Below are positions 12,876 through 24,357 of a stretch of 64,000 bases of DNA, in pieces. Origin of the DNA: Litsea cubeba (taxonomy: Eukaryota; Streptophyta; Magnoliopsida; Laurales; Lauraceae); the NCBI GenBank assembly GCA_012931725.1, contig CM022948.1, forward strand, positions 90,540,215 to 90,604,214. Direction: 5' to 3'. Position numbers and translations under genes: made by a program. Within the stretch, counting starts at the first letter, position 1; each line of letters opens with the position of its first letter. The notes under the pieces were generated by a model. The model did not search any database and was not told where the DNA came from. It worked only from the letters and a program-made list of their open reading frames with translations.

Positions 12876-13920
12876 ATGGCTGTTTCCATGGGGATGGCAT
12901 CTGGGTCATGGATCCGGACCACAAATTTGAAGAACCCCAGTAGAAGAAATCATAAAAGGGTATGCTGTTCTTCTGCTAGTTTGACAGATCAGTACAGAAC
13001 TCTTCGGGTTGAGCCGGGTGCATCTGAGAAAGAGGTGAAGAAAGCATTTAGACAACTTGCTCTACAGGTGGGTCTCTCTCTCTCTCTATATATATATAAT
13101 CAATCAATGTTGCATGTGCTGTTTGATTGAGATCTTGGTGAGTTTTGAAGGGATTTTGGATTTGATGATTTATTTGGGTTGTATTATCTGTTTTTTCAGT
13201 ATCATCCAGATGTGTGTAAAGGTAGCAATTGTGGAGTTCAATTTCACAGGATTAATGAAGCTTATGATGTGAGTTAATTGTTATGAAATGCTCCTTCCTT
13301 TTTTTCTTACTATATCATATTTTCTAAGGTGATCTTTAGATGGAGACAAATTAGAGATTCCTGAATGAAAAATGAAAGAAACTCAAGCAATCTCATTGGA
13401 GTTGATGGACCTTTAGAAAATACATCTTCCCATAAAGCATGGTTGTTTAAAAGGACTTGATTTTTTTGTTTCTTGGTTTTCTCTTGTTGCCTATTTTGTC
13501 CTTCTAGAATCTATAATGGATTAGGGGAATTTTAAGGCAAATGTTTTCTGGAATCTGGGTTGTGGAAAATTAATATCAATAGAAAAAAGAAGCTGAAACT
13601 CAGATCTTCTCCCAGTCAGAATCAGATGTCACAATGTTTCTCTAGAAAACAAAACAATAATTATGTACTTTTGTTATTCTAGCTTTGATTTGTGGTGGTT
13701 CTTATGTATAAATCTTGTATGATTAATGCAGGTTGTGATGAGCAATTTGACAGAATCCAATGCAGACAATTTGTACGCGTACAATGGATCCAGTGACGAC
13801 GGGGGTGATGAATCCATGAGGGGGATGAATGATCCAAGCTGGGACTTATGGGAAGAATGGATGGGATGGGAAGGGGCAGGAATTAGAGACTATTCATCCC
13901 ACATTAACCCCTACATCTGA
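12876..13920 (+). CDS. J8: Chloroplast J-domain protein, DnaJ8-like
   Basis: Exons 12876-13067, 13200-13268 and 13732-13920, all joined in phase 0 with GT-AG introns, encode 149 aa. The first 30-35 residues (Ser, Arg and Asn rich, few acidic) look like a transit peptide. The J domain spans about residues 39-95 and carries the HPD signature at 66-68 (exon 2 begins YHPDV), which stimulates Hsp70 ATPase activity. There is no G/F region or zinc finger, so it is a small type III J-protein. The C-terminal tail is acidic and ends in a Trp-rich WDLWEEWMGWEG segment, as in Arabidopsis J8, a stromal co-chaperone linked to Rubisco and photosystem upkeep. The open frame runs further upstream, but the Met at 12876 gives the transit peptide and the usual length. 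Confidence 0.88.
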
Positions 13921-15827
13921 TAGCCAAAGCCCAAGGACTCTTACCTGTTTATGATGTAAATAGCAACTTGATTATCTTTTATCACTAGATCGAGTCTGTA
14001 CATAGAAGAAACACAAGAAACTATGATGTTTTATTCCTTCTTGTGATGAAGTTTAGGAGCTATGGTGCTGTACATAATTGTATAATTATCAATAAGAGTT
14101 GTTCCAGATTTTCAGAAATTTTCAGTTTCTCAGGAAATCCTTCAGTCTCTCTCTGTACATCATTAACGACACATGTTTGACAAAGGTGTATGGCTGCTGC
14201 CCTCACCATACCATAGCGATCACAAGCGTCCATGGGTTGATTTGGTCTGCTCATTACAAGGTCCAGATCCGGATTTTTGAGAAGGCCACTCTATGCAAGT
14301 CCACACATTTATGGAAAATCTTATAAAATATCCATCCAACCATATGGGGTATCTATTTTAAAGGAAGAAAGAGGGCCTTAGTTACCCTTTTCAATAAATA
14401 GGAAGGGGGACCTTACTGAAGCAGAGATGAGAGATCTTTTGGTTGAGTCCTAGGGGACTTAACAGCTTATGTGTCTTTGGAACCGGTTTTCTGTGTAATC
14501 ACGTAAACTCAATTCATTTTTCCGCTTTTGTATCTCTTTACGGCCGCACTAAATGTGAAATTTTATGTGGTGCATAAAAATGCCCAATGAATATTTGGGT
14601 CATTAACGTGGAAAAAAATCATAAAATTTGTATGAGAGAAAGGAATATAGAAATTGGGCTTTCTTAATTATAAAGCTTGGAAATTTAAATTTTAAAGGAG
14701 AGAGTTCCATTGTGGAATATTTCACTCATTCATTTGGAAAAAAATCAGAAAATTTAACTCTGTTTCCTCTTAGAATAGCATCTGCATAAATGTTCCTTAT
14801 GTTGTCCAAAATCTTGAAGTCATTTGGCCTAAATGAAACATATTCAACACTTCCTTCATTTTTAATCACAATCGCATCAAATTTTTTGCACTCTCAAAAC
14901 TTGAGAAACAAAGAACTGTCTTGGATTAGATGATGTGACAACCAGAGTGGATGATCCAATGCTTCTTGTAATTTATAGTTAGCTAAAACAAACCTCTTCA
15001 TCTCTCATTCATGGAGGATAAAGTTGGGGCTTCATCTCTCCACTACAAACTTTTCTTTAATCACTTGATGTTCCTACATTCCCTTGGATCACTTTTGATC
15101 TACAAAACTTCTTTTTAACCATTCTTTTGGAAACCCTTTCCACCTTGAAAAGACTTTCTATTTTGATTATTCTTTTTTTTCAGTCTGGATTATGAACATC
15201 CTCTTGATTTTCAAAAAACAATGCTTGATTTTCCCCTAAAAATATAAGCATCAACCATTTTCATTGCCAAGGCTTCTCAATTTGATAAAAGAATTTCAAA
15301 CTTAACAAATGAGGGCCAAGTTGTCCATGCTTAAATAGAAGTAACAAAAAGCATGTACTCCTTTCGAAACTCCTACAGTAGATATATTTTCAACTATGCT
15401 TCACTATTAGGCCTGTCCAATATTGGGCTCTGACATGAACAAGTTGCAACTCTTCCATCTCAATTGGCAAATGGGTTGGATCTGCTCCAAGCAGGTTTGA
15501 TTGAGACAGGGGAACTCGCAATAGTAAATCTTACCTGAACCGAACCTTATCCGACCCATTGTAAAAAAAAAACCCACATACTAAAATCACAGAAGCCCAT
15601 CTCATTAAATTTACATAGGGCGATGATTGAGGGGTGGGTCATAAATAGGTGAACCATGTCCAACCCATTCAACTAGCTGATCCAATAACAGTACAGGTCC
15701 AATGCTAAATGGGTCAACCAGGCGAGTCAGGCTTTCCCACCCAAAGTCCTTACCTTATCCCCAACTCTCTCCCTCTCTCTCTCTGATACGTAGACGAAGA
15801 TAAGAGGTACCCAACTTCCCTTTCAGG

Positions 15828-15830
<3 letters not shown>
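13921..15830. other. Intergenic between J8-type and APO-type genes
   Basis: Holds the 3' UTR of the J8-type gene and AT-rich spacer. The last part, from about 15760, has CT-rich leader-like sequence of the APO gene. No extra gene or bounded transposon was seen. Confidence 0.45.

Positions 15831-15863
<33 letters not shown>
15831..15863 (+). repeat. (CT)n tract in the APO 5' leader
   Basis: About sixteen CT units, with a further CT-rich patch at 15767-15784. Pyrimidine tracts of this kind are common in plant 5' leaders near transcription starts. Confidence 0.8.
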
Positions 15864-15866
<3 letters not shown>

Positions 15867-16054
15867 TCTCTCTGTGTATCTGTTTTCATGCTTTGGTGAT
15901 AAAGATACTTTTTTTCGCTCTGATAGTTCATCTCTCTCATTTTTATTTTATGGGTCTTTCTTTTTCTCCTTTCAATTCCTCTTGTGTAGAGAGTTCCTCC
16001 CAAATGGGTTTTTCATTTTTCTGCAATTGAGAACTTTGGGTTCTTGTTTCAGGT

Positions 16055-19000
16055 ATGGGTTCTGCCTCTGCTCATTGCCCACCTGGAATTAGTCCTCTAG
16101 TACGTGAAAAATCCTATCTTTCACCTCCAAGATCGGATTTTTTAATGATTTCCAACCCTTCATCAAAGAGGAGATGTCTGAAACTGAGCCTTTACCCAAC
16201 TCCTCATGCTTTTATCAGTTCTTTGAAGGTATTGAAATGTTACTGAATTCTATTTTCTATTTGCATAAGAGTTTTTCCCCTGATTGATGAAAATGTAAAT
16301 GTGATCTTATGTGTTACTACCATCTGTTTGGATGTACCGCTCCAAATCTCAGTTGGTTTAATGTTTAGGAAGGATGAATGAGTAATTGAATTATATGGGG
16401 AGATTTTGATACCAGAAATCACATTGGTCTGGACACTGTGATTGCAAAATGACCAATAAATAAATTGTGTTGAATTGGTAGAAAAAAAATATCCCACCCA
16501 ATATGTTTTTCAATTTCATTGTTCCCCCAAATGCATGGGAGGATTTATTGAAGTATGGAAAGCATTACAGCCGACTAAGCTTGGGACCGACCGGCATATG
16601 ACAAGTCATGTAACCTTGGCTTTTTGCTGAAGTTTCAGACTTCATGTGTTTTGTGGGATGAGAAAATAATACACTTAAGTGTTGTTTACGAATTGTTGCT
16701 ACTTCTATAACTCATATATTGCTGAATCAGATGACTAACTTATAGGCCACACGTCCACACCATAGTCATAGATGAACTGATGATAATTTTTTTTTCTTCA
16801 GAATTTGCAGTTTGCAGCTACTTATAGACAGAGAGAAGAAAAATCTAGATTATTTATTTAAATCCACATGGGGTAATTTTAGGCTATGACTCTTGTGTGA
16901 GCTTCTCAACGTGCAATAGTCTATTGTGAGGTTGTTGCCATTTACTAAATGGAATTTTTTGCACACTAAAAACTAAAGCTGGGAAAGCTAACTAAATAAC
17001 GTGGCAAGGATTATCTGAGGCTCTAATCAAAGAAGAATTCAATTTATGTTTGTACAAGATTTTTGTAGGTTTTCATTCTTGTTCATCGCAGTCAATATAG
17101 TTTTTATTTCCTTTTAAAAAAATGATTTTGGTTATAATTTTATCACTGTTAAATTTATTTCGTGTGGCTTGTTGGTGTACCACTTGAGGATTTCATTATG
17201 ATCACTTGTTGAGCACCTTTTAGATTCTACTCTCTATTGTAGCACCAGTTTGGATCATGGGGATTCTTGCATTGGACGTTAGGAACTGTGACTTTGGAGT
17301 TATGATGACCGGATAGAAGATGGATATAGTAGGAAGACGCCATAGATACAGCAGAAACATGGTTTTTACACATAAAGATGAAGTGTCAAACATGAATACA
17401 CGATACAACCCAACATGTTGCTCTTTTTGAAGTATCTTAATGTTTATACATGTGTTGTTATATGTATAGAGAAGAAAGAGGGATCTGCTTTGTTTTGTAA
17501 TTAGCTTATAAAAATATTGTTATGGATGGTGGCCTGAGTGGACCCCACAAGAAGGCTGACACCTTATCATGGTTTCTGAGTACTATTATATCTTACTAAG
17601 TTTATAACAGAATAAATCCAGCTTCTGTAAATCTTAACATGATATCAAGCTTTAGTTACAGTGATTTATCGTGGAGGGCACAATGATAATGTGTTTATTA
17701 TCCAGCACATGTAGTTTGTAAAACTGAAATGGCAAGAGATTTAATATTGTTAGGACTATACAATTTACACAGCTCTTGGGGAAGGGGTTTACTTATTTTC
17801 ATACTTGGTTAAAACCTCCAATTAAATTATTTTTCATTTCAGTAGGTGGATGTCACTGATCTAATCTATTTTGGTGAAAGCCAATTTACCATAAACCCAA
17901 GCATCCTCCATTTTTGGTCATTGGCTTAGCAATTGAAACTTTTTTTTCATTGTTATTTGCAGCTTGGTTTTCATGAATGTAAACTTTCTTCGACATTTAG
18001 ACTTCCAGCTTGTATTCCATGTCAACCCCATTCAAACAAATTAGTTGTCAAAAGCGATCATCCCCAAAATACAGATTTGCCTCGCTACTACTCGAAGAGG
18101 GAGAAGAAGCCATTTCCAGTGCCTATTGTTGAGCTAAGGCGTGCTGCAAGGGAGAGACAGAAGAACTCAAAGGGAAAGCCTAAGAAACCGACGCCACCTC
18201 CAAGAAATGGATTGCTTGTTCGCAGTCTGATACCCGTTGCATATGAAGTGTTGAATGCTAGAGTTGAACTGAAAAACAATCTCAAGAAGCTTATGAAAGT
18301 GGTGCCGGTGCGTGCTTGCAAGTAATTCTCTGCCCTGATTACTGTTGTTGGTTCCTTTATCAAATGAATTACATCTAGCATGTAAATTGATAACTGAGTT
18401 TATTTGAATGGGGCATCTATGTGCGTGGATTTGTGCTCAAGAGTGTACATGAAATACCGTTGTTTTGGCATTGCCTAAAGTATACAAATTGTTTAAAGCT
18501 GTACGAGGAATTTGAAGGTCCCAGTGCATCAGTACATGTACAGTGTTCTGATATTTCATTCATTCAATGGCCTCATGTTCAGTATCTAAGCTGTTAAATC
18601 TGTTGGGTTGAATTGCGAACAATGATTTTTTGTAGAAATCTTCATTGCTGGAAGATCTTAACCATCCAAATTTTCCTGTTTAGCTAACCATAACATCATT
18701 TTTATCTTAATCACCTATCGCAAAAGGAAATTTTTCTAGGATCTTCCATCTAGATGACTGTTGACCATGGAGTACAGTCTGACCTATTTACTTCAGGTTT
18801 AGAAGATGATTTTTTACCCAAACCTCATATACAGTATTTCTAGAAGAGTTTGGGGTTTATGCCTTTAGGTTCACCTCCAGATGGGGCTTTTCAAAAGAAC
18901 GCCCCTTACCTTAAGTCTGAGAGTCACTTGCATTAGGTCGTATGCCTCACCATGTGAAGCATATTTGAGTCGTGCACACCAGATGAAGTGTGCGCTTCAG

Positions 19001-20034
19001 TTATGGTCCATAATGGAGGGCATATGCCCTGTGAATACATCTTGTCCTTAAGAACAAGAGAGTCAGTTTGTAATTTTTAGAACTTAAAAATCTTTAAAAA
19101 AAAATTAAGTATGTTGTAAATGGATTTAATTTAACCCATCCCTTGTTTGTTGTTACATTGAAAGGCTACCAGCCGATCTTTTTGTATTTTCACTAATATA
19201 GGTCTTTAATGTAATTATTTAATTATTAAAAAGGCATGCTTATGATGTTCACGCCCCATGCTTTGAGGTATACGTTCCCCTCTTTGGGAATTGGAATACC
19301 TCACATCATGCCTCAACATCTTAAAAGATTGCTATGTAATGAGATTTTCCTATTCCACATGGCACCCTTTCAAGTGAGTAGGCCCTCAAAGAGGACCACA
19401 AATTATGGTGAAGTCATCTTACGACCGTTAGTTTATGAAAGGATGTACTCAGATGTTTGTGAAACAAAGGAGTTTTTTTTCTTATTGGTAAAAAGGGATA
19501 TTAATCATATCTTATAAAACATCAAAATGGGTCATGATTTGCGATATGTCCACAAATACTTGGTAAATCATATGATTTTTTTTTTTAATCGGGCGGGCAG
19601 GAATTGGTGGTGCATTATTTATTGAGAAAAGAGAGAGCTTAGTGGTGTTTTCTGGTCCCATTGGAATAAAGGAATCAAACAGGGCTGAAGTTTGGGCAAT
19701 TGAGGAAGCTTTTTGATTGTTTAAAGCTCCATTTTCAGGCAGATTCATGTTGACAGTAAATTGGGTTAGAAAGAACTAATGCACTCCTTGGAAAGTCAAA
19801 TTTCATCTTTAATGAGATTAAGGATTCATCAAATTGATGGAGGCCATGGACCAAAACAGCGAGTTGATAGAGAATCAATGTATGTGGGTCCTTTAATTGT
19901 TCCTTTTTTTAACCATTCATTCGAGGCTTTCTTCTTGCATCTTCTTTTACCTCTGTTGGTATCTCTCTCTTAAACCATTTGTGTTCCTTGTCTTTTCTTT
20001 TGTGCTTAGAGAAAAATTAAGTAACCGATCAAAG

Positions 20035-20081
<47 letters not shown>

Positions 20082-20990
20082 TGGCCATCCATATAATTTA
20101 TGTTAAGATTAGATTTTGTGCGGTTATGATCGTCAGATCGTGTTCTGTGTTTCTGCAGGTGGTGCAATGAAATACACGTCGGACCAGAGGGCCACCCATT
20201 CAAATCGTGCAGAGGCCAAAGGGCCGAGGTCCGCAAAGGCCTACATGAGTGGACAAAGGCAACTGTCGAAGATGTGATTGTCCCCATAGAGGCCTATCAT
20301 CTCGTCGACCGCCTGGGCAAGCGCATTCCTCATGAAGAGCGTTTTTCAATCCCCAGAATCCCCGCATTGGTTGAGCTATGCATCCAGGCTGGTGTTGATC
20401 TGCCTGACCTCCCTACGAAGCGTCGAAGAAAGCCCGTCATCCGCATTGGAAAGAACGAGATTATTGACGCCGATGAGGATGACTTGCCTGAGCCTGTGCC
20501 TAACAAATTTGCCAAACCGATTCTAAGAGAAATACCTGATTCAGAAATAGTCTCTCCTTCCAATGCTGAAGAGATAGCACAGCTTTCGGAAGTGACTCTT
20601 AGATCATGGGAAACAATGAGGGAAGGAGCGAGCAGGCTGATGAAGAAATATGCAGTGCGGGTATGCGGTTACTGCCCGGAGATGCACGTGGGTCCCAGTG
20701 GGCACAAGGCTCAGAATTGCGGGGCCTTCAAGCATCAGCAGCGGAATGGGCAGCATGGGTGGCAGACAGCAGTTCTTGATGACCTGATACCGCCGAGGTA
20801 TGTGTGGCATGTGCCGGATGTTTCAGGCCCGCCTTTGAAATATGAGCTGAGGAACTTCTATGGGCAGGCCCCAGCAGTGGTGGAGATGTGTGTGCAGGGG
20901 GGTGCTGCTGTGCCTGACCAGTACAAGTCAACCATGAGATTGGATGTTGGGATCCCAACTGATGCTAGTGAAGCTGAAATGGTGGTTTGA
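16055..20990 (+). CDS. APO family organellar RNA-binding protein (APO1/APO2-like)
   Basis: Exons 16055-16228, 17963-18321 and 20159-20990 give 454 aa. Introns are GT-AG; the second splits a Lys codon (AA|G) inside the first APO motif. The N terminus is Ser/Pro/Arg-rich, fitting a transit peptide. Two zinc-finger-like APO motifs are present: C177..C180 with EIHVGPEGH and C195, and C347..C350 with EMHVGPSGH and C365. The linker is basic (KRRRKP), followed by a DADEDD patch. APO proteins bind RNA and promote splicing of plastid group II introns; APO1 loss blocks photosystem I assembly. Length and the C terminus (YELRNFYGQAPAVVEMCVQG) match the plastid APO1/APO2 branch. Linkage to SKIP1 favours APO2, but I cannot separate the two by eye. 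The start codon lies three bases after a possible TTTCAG acceptor, so a leader intron may exist. Confidence 0.87.
16229..17962 (+). other. Intron 1 of the APO-type gene
   Basis: Donor AAG|GTATTG and acceptor TTTGCAG|CTTGG. The sequence is AT-rich, with no recognised transposon or coding remnant. Confidence 0.7.
19590..19850 (+). pseudogene. LINE-type RNase H relic
   Basis: The plus strand reads GRAGIGGALFIEK, then SGPIGIKESNRAEVWAIEEAF, before a stop. This is the RNase H-like domain (RVT_3 type) at the C-terminal end of plant LINE polyproteins, including the catalytic-type Glu in NRAEVWA. Several stops and shifts follow, so it is dead. It lies in the same orientation as the host gene. Confidence 0.65.
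20038..20078. repeat. (AT)20 microsatellite
   Basis: Uninterrupted AT run of about 41 bases, 80 bases before the splice acceptor of APO exon 3. Confidence 0.95.
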
Positions 20991-22180
20991 AGTTTTGAGG
21001 CTGCTGGTTCCTCATCACAGAGGTGGTTAGATATGTAGATTTTGAAAATTGAATGGGCTTCCTTAGTTGGGGTTTGCTGACATTCTAGCCACAAGTCAGG
21101 TGGGTCACTCCATATAAATCTCAACTCACAAGGCGGGCAATAGCTATATATTCAATGTGAACTGATGCCCAACATGTTTTGTTTTGTATTACCCATTCTT
21201 TTTACCATGCCTATGGATGGATGGGCTTTTGAGCAAGTGTGCTTACATGATGGGGCCATGTAATGGATGGTTGGGATCTTGCATAAATTTGGCATATTGA
21301 AGTCTTCTTGAAATTAATGTAATTTTCTCTTTGATTCTTTTAATAGCAGTTATGTATACTACTAGAAGTTAATGGTAGTTGTGAAAGCTTATTTTGGTAA
21401 ACGTTCCCTCATGTGGCTCACTTGGGAGGCATCCAATTCACCAAGGTAGGTTGTATGTGCAGGGGACATTAGAGGAAGAGAGGGTGGCCTGAATGCCACT
21501 CTGATCAGATCATCCAACTCTCAATTTCAAAGCTTCAAAATTTAAGGGTTTTTAAGTGCATTTATTTGTGTAATTGAACATAGCCTTGGTTAATGGTTGG
21601 ACCAGTGTAGGATAGGGAATAATGCTAATTTATAGGCAATAGTTGAGTGCGAATGGCTTGGATTTCTCAAAGTTGGTTCCACTAAATATAATTAAGAGGG
21701 TACAAAGAAAGGGCTTAAATAAAAACAGGTTGAGGGCAGAAAAGCTTTTTTTTTTTTTTTTCTTTTGGTAAAATGAAACTTTCATTGAAAGACAAACCAA
21801 AACAAAAACAACATTAAGAGTGGAGGTAAAACGAGCCTAATCCACTCTGCATAGAAGTTCAATATTCAAAATAATTGGGTTGCCTCAATTAATATATGAA
21901 AAACTTTGTATTTTAGCATTAAAAAAATAAAGGATTTTCATTGTACCTCTATACAAGTTGCATTTTATATTCTACTCTTTATTGTGAGTATTGAGTTAGT
22001 CTAAACTTAGGTTCTCTAATTGAAGAGGAAATATTTTTGCACTTATGTGGATGTGTATTCGAGTGTTGGGGATCACTGTCATGCCATGGAAAGAAAGTTT
22101 TAGGCAGTTTTATTTTGAAAGAAGAAATTTACCCACTGCTTTCTATTACCAAACAGTCTAAAGTATAAACATCTTATGTA
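20991..22180. other. Intergenic, with a LINE-tail-like scrap
   Basis: 3' UTR of the APO gene, then AT-rich spacer. At 21746-21800 a T tract is followed by GGTAAAATGAAACTTTCATT, the reverse complement of a LINE-like 3' end seen again near 31330. No gene was seen. Confidence 0.45.
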
Positions 22181-22262
22181 AGAATTGCATCCCCCGACTG
22201 GTCGCTCAGTGGTGAGGCTGTGTGAGTTATTTACCGGAACCGAAAAAAAAAAGAATTGCATC
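22181..22262 (+). mobile_element. Short tRNA-derived SINE with 11-bp target repeats
   Basis: An insert of about 60 bases (22192-22251) starts CCCCCGACTGGTCGCTCAGT, with an A-box-like element, and ends in an A tract. AGAATTGCATC flanks it at 22181-22191 and 22252-22262. The body is much shorter than a full SINE and no B box is left, so it is probably internally deleted. Confidence 0.7.
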
Positions 22263-22361
22263 TCATGTGTGAATAAAGTACTATAAAGAAAATTATACTC
22301 TCCTTTTATCTTCAAATAAATGAAGTATTACTATAACGAACTTGATAACGGTCGAGAAATT

Positions 22362-22465
22362 TTTTTTTTTTTATTGCTAGTTGGCCCAGTGGCCAGAAAG
22401 AGGGAAAACAGCCTGCCCACCCAGGGAGCGATCCCTCGGTGGTGCTATTGGAGCGTGTATTGTGC
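22362..22465 (+). mobile_element. SINE-like tRNA-related fragment
   Basis: A T tract precedes TTGCTAGTTGGCCCAGTGGC, and 30 bases on CCAGGGAGCGATCCC, the same two blocks and order as the fragment at 7857-7941 on the other strand. They resemble the A and B boxes of a pol III promoter. Limits are approximate. Confidence 0.4.
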
Positions 22466-22957
22466 GTACCACAGCAACACTCTATGATTCCCAAGGAAAA
22501 CTTATTTTACTTTGATAACTGATAACTATTTCAAACATCACCATCGTTGTTTGTTTACATAGATTAAGAATGTGTCTTTCATTATGGGAAACACTTTATA
22601 AACATGCTAACAAGAAGATTTCAACGTTTTGTTTTTTAAAGGATTGTTGTCAGCATCATTGTTAAAATCCTAACTTTCACAGCTCGAATCCTGTGAATCG
22701 TATTGAATTCTAAGGGAAAATATTTCATATTTCTGTAATTTATTTACTTCTTTCTTTTCATTAGTTAGTGTTTCCATTTTAAGAGCTTATCTAGCGATTA
22801 ATGTAACCTTTTAAGAATTTATGGGACTCGGGAGTGGTTTTAGAGAAAATAAGGAACACGCTTCTACCTGTACGTATGTGTTTCATTCTAACTTTTTTTT
22901 TTCTTCATGAAAACCCTTTTCACTTTAGGGGCTGTTTGTTTGCATTAGAATACATAG

Positions 22958-23971
22958 GTAGCGTTTGGTTCGCTATAATGAAGGTCGGAATGGAATGGTC
23001 ATTCCAACGGAATAGTCATTACAGTGTTTGGTTCGCAAAAAATTGGCGGAATGACCATTACCTCCGGAATTCCATTCCCTTATGTAGAGAAATGACCATT
23101 TCATTGGGGATGGGAAGGAATGACCATTCCATTCCTTTCTGCTTTTCGTTGAGACCAAAATACCCTTGTTTCACATCTATCACTATTATAAAAGAGAAGA
23201 ACTTGTGTGGCCCTACCTATATAATAATAATAATATAATTTATACATTATTATTATTATTATTATTATATTTATAAGAACTTGTGTGGGCCCCACCATAT
23301 AATAATAATATATTATACATTATTATTATTCTTATAAGATTATAAATGAGAAGAACTTGTGTGGGCCCCACCTATATAATAATATAATCTATACATTATC
23401 GTTATTATTATTATTATTAGATTATAAAGAAAAAACTCGTGTGGGCCCCACCTATATAATAATAATATAATCTATACATTATTATTTTTATTATTATTAT
23501 TATAAGATTATAAAGAAGAAGAACTTATGTGGGCCCCACCTATATAATAATAATTTACATTATTATTATTATTATTATTATTATAAGATTATAAAGAAGA
23601 AGAACTTGTGTGGGCCCCATCTATATAATAATAATATAATATATATTATTATTAAGAACAAAATGACATAACTTGTGTGGGTCCTACTTAGATAATAATA
23701 ATATAATCTATATATTATTATTACCCTTCTAAAAGAGAAGAACTTGTGTTGGCCCCACCTATAGAATAATAATATAATCCATACATCATCTAACAAGGGT
23801 ATTTTGGTCATACTTATGTAAAATTTATTCCATTCCGGGCATCATTCCTGCGTACCAAACGCAGGATTCCTCCAGCGTAATGGTAATGACTATTCCTGCC
23901 TTTCCATTCCAGACTCATTCCGGTCTCCATTCCATTCCCGCCTACAACCATTTCAGCGAACCAAACGCTAC
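22958..23971. mobile_element. Non-autonomous DNA transposon carrying a minisatellite
   Basis: The inverted repeats begin with a perfect GTAGCGTTTGGTTCGCT at both ends, then diverge through GGAATGGAATGG-rich arms. TAG lies on each side as a possible 3-bp target duplication, suggesting a PIF/Harbinger-like element. A subterminal copy of GTTTGGTTCGC occurs at 23024. There is no transposase. The middle (23190-23775) is an AT-rich minisatellite. Confidence 0.75.
23190..23775. repeat. AT-rich minisatellite, about eight units of 66-95 bp
   Basis: Each unit holds AGAACTTGTGTGGGCCCCAC, then CTATATAATAATAATATAAT, then a variable (ATT)n run and ATAAGATTATAAAG. Eight occurrences of the ACTTGTGTGGG block or close variants start near 23200, 23278, 23356, 23428, 23522, 23604, 23669 and 23741. 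Unit length varies mainly through the ATT run. Confidence 0.85.
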
Positions 23972-24193
23972 TAGAGTGGTTAAAAATAAAGATTAAAGGT
24001 GAATTTAAAAAATAAACATTAAATAACATTTTCTTTTAGAAAAATAGAATAAAAAGATGTTAGTGATCATTTATAGAAACTCATCTTTGATATTCATTTT
24101 TAAACCCCTCATGTATTCAATTCTTATGTATTTTAATGCAAACAAATAGGGCCCAAGAGATATTCTAGTCAAATACTTATGATGATTTAACAC

Positions 24194-24357
24194 TTTATTT
24201 TTTTTATTTAAATGAACAAACAAATACGAGAAGTCAATTATTTTTCCCAATAATGCTGATATCTTGAAGACTGTATTTTTATTTTTTATTTAAATGAACA
24301 AACAAATACGAGAAGTCAATTATTTTTCCCAATAATGCTGATATCTTGAAGACTGTA
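24194..24357. repeat. 82-bp direct tandem duplication
   Basis: A segment from TTTATTTAAATGAACAAAC to CTTGAAGACTGTATT occurs twice head to tail with period 82 and no visible difference over about 75 bases. It is evidently recent. Confidence 0.9.

Larger units (their letters stand above)
18322..20158 (+). other. Intron 2 of the APO-type gene, with LINE relic and AT repeat
   Basis: Donor CAA|GTAATT and acceptor TCTGCAG|GTGG, phase 2. Besides AT-rich spacer it contains a LINE RNase H remnant (19590-19850) and a long AT microsatellite close to the acceptor. Confidence 0.75.
22928..24154. mobile_element. Outer MITE-like element interrupted by a second element
   Basis: The left end GGGGCTGTTTGTTTGCATTA (22928) and the reverse complement of the right end, GGGCCCTATTTGTTTGCATT, form imperfect inverted repeats of about 28 bp that both continue into AATACAT. 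Between them sits another inverted-repeat element (22958-23971) inserted just inside the left end. I saw no clean target duplication. GTTTGTTTGCATT-type ends resemble PIF/Harbinger Tourist MITEs. Confidence 0.55.

Noticed and set aside
23190..23775. Possible CRISPR-like array of regular repeats
   Set aside because: Units vary in length, the spacers are simple ATT runs, and it sits inside a transposon of a plant nuclear genome. It is a minisatellite.
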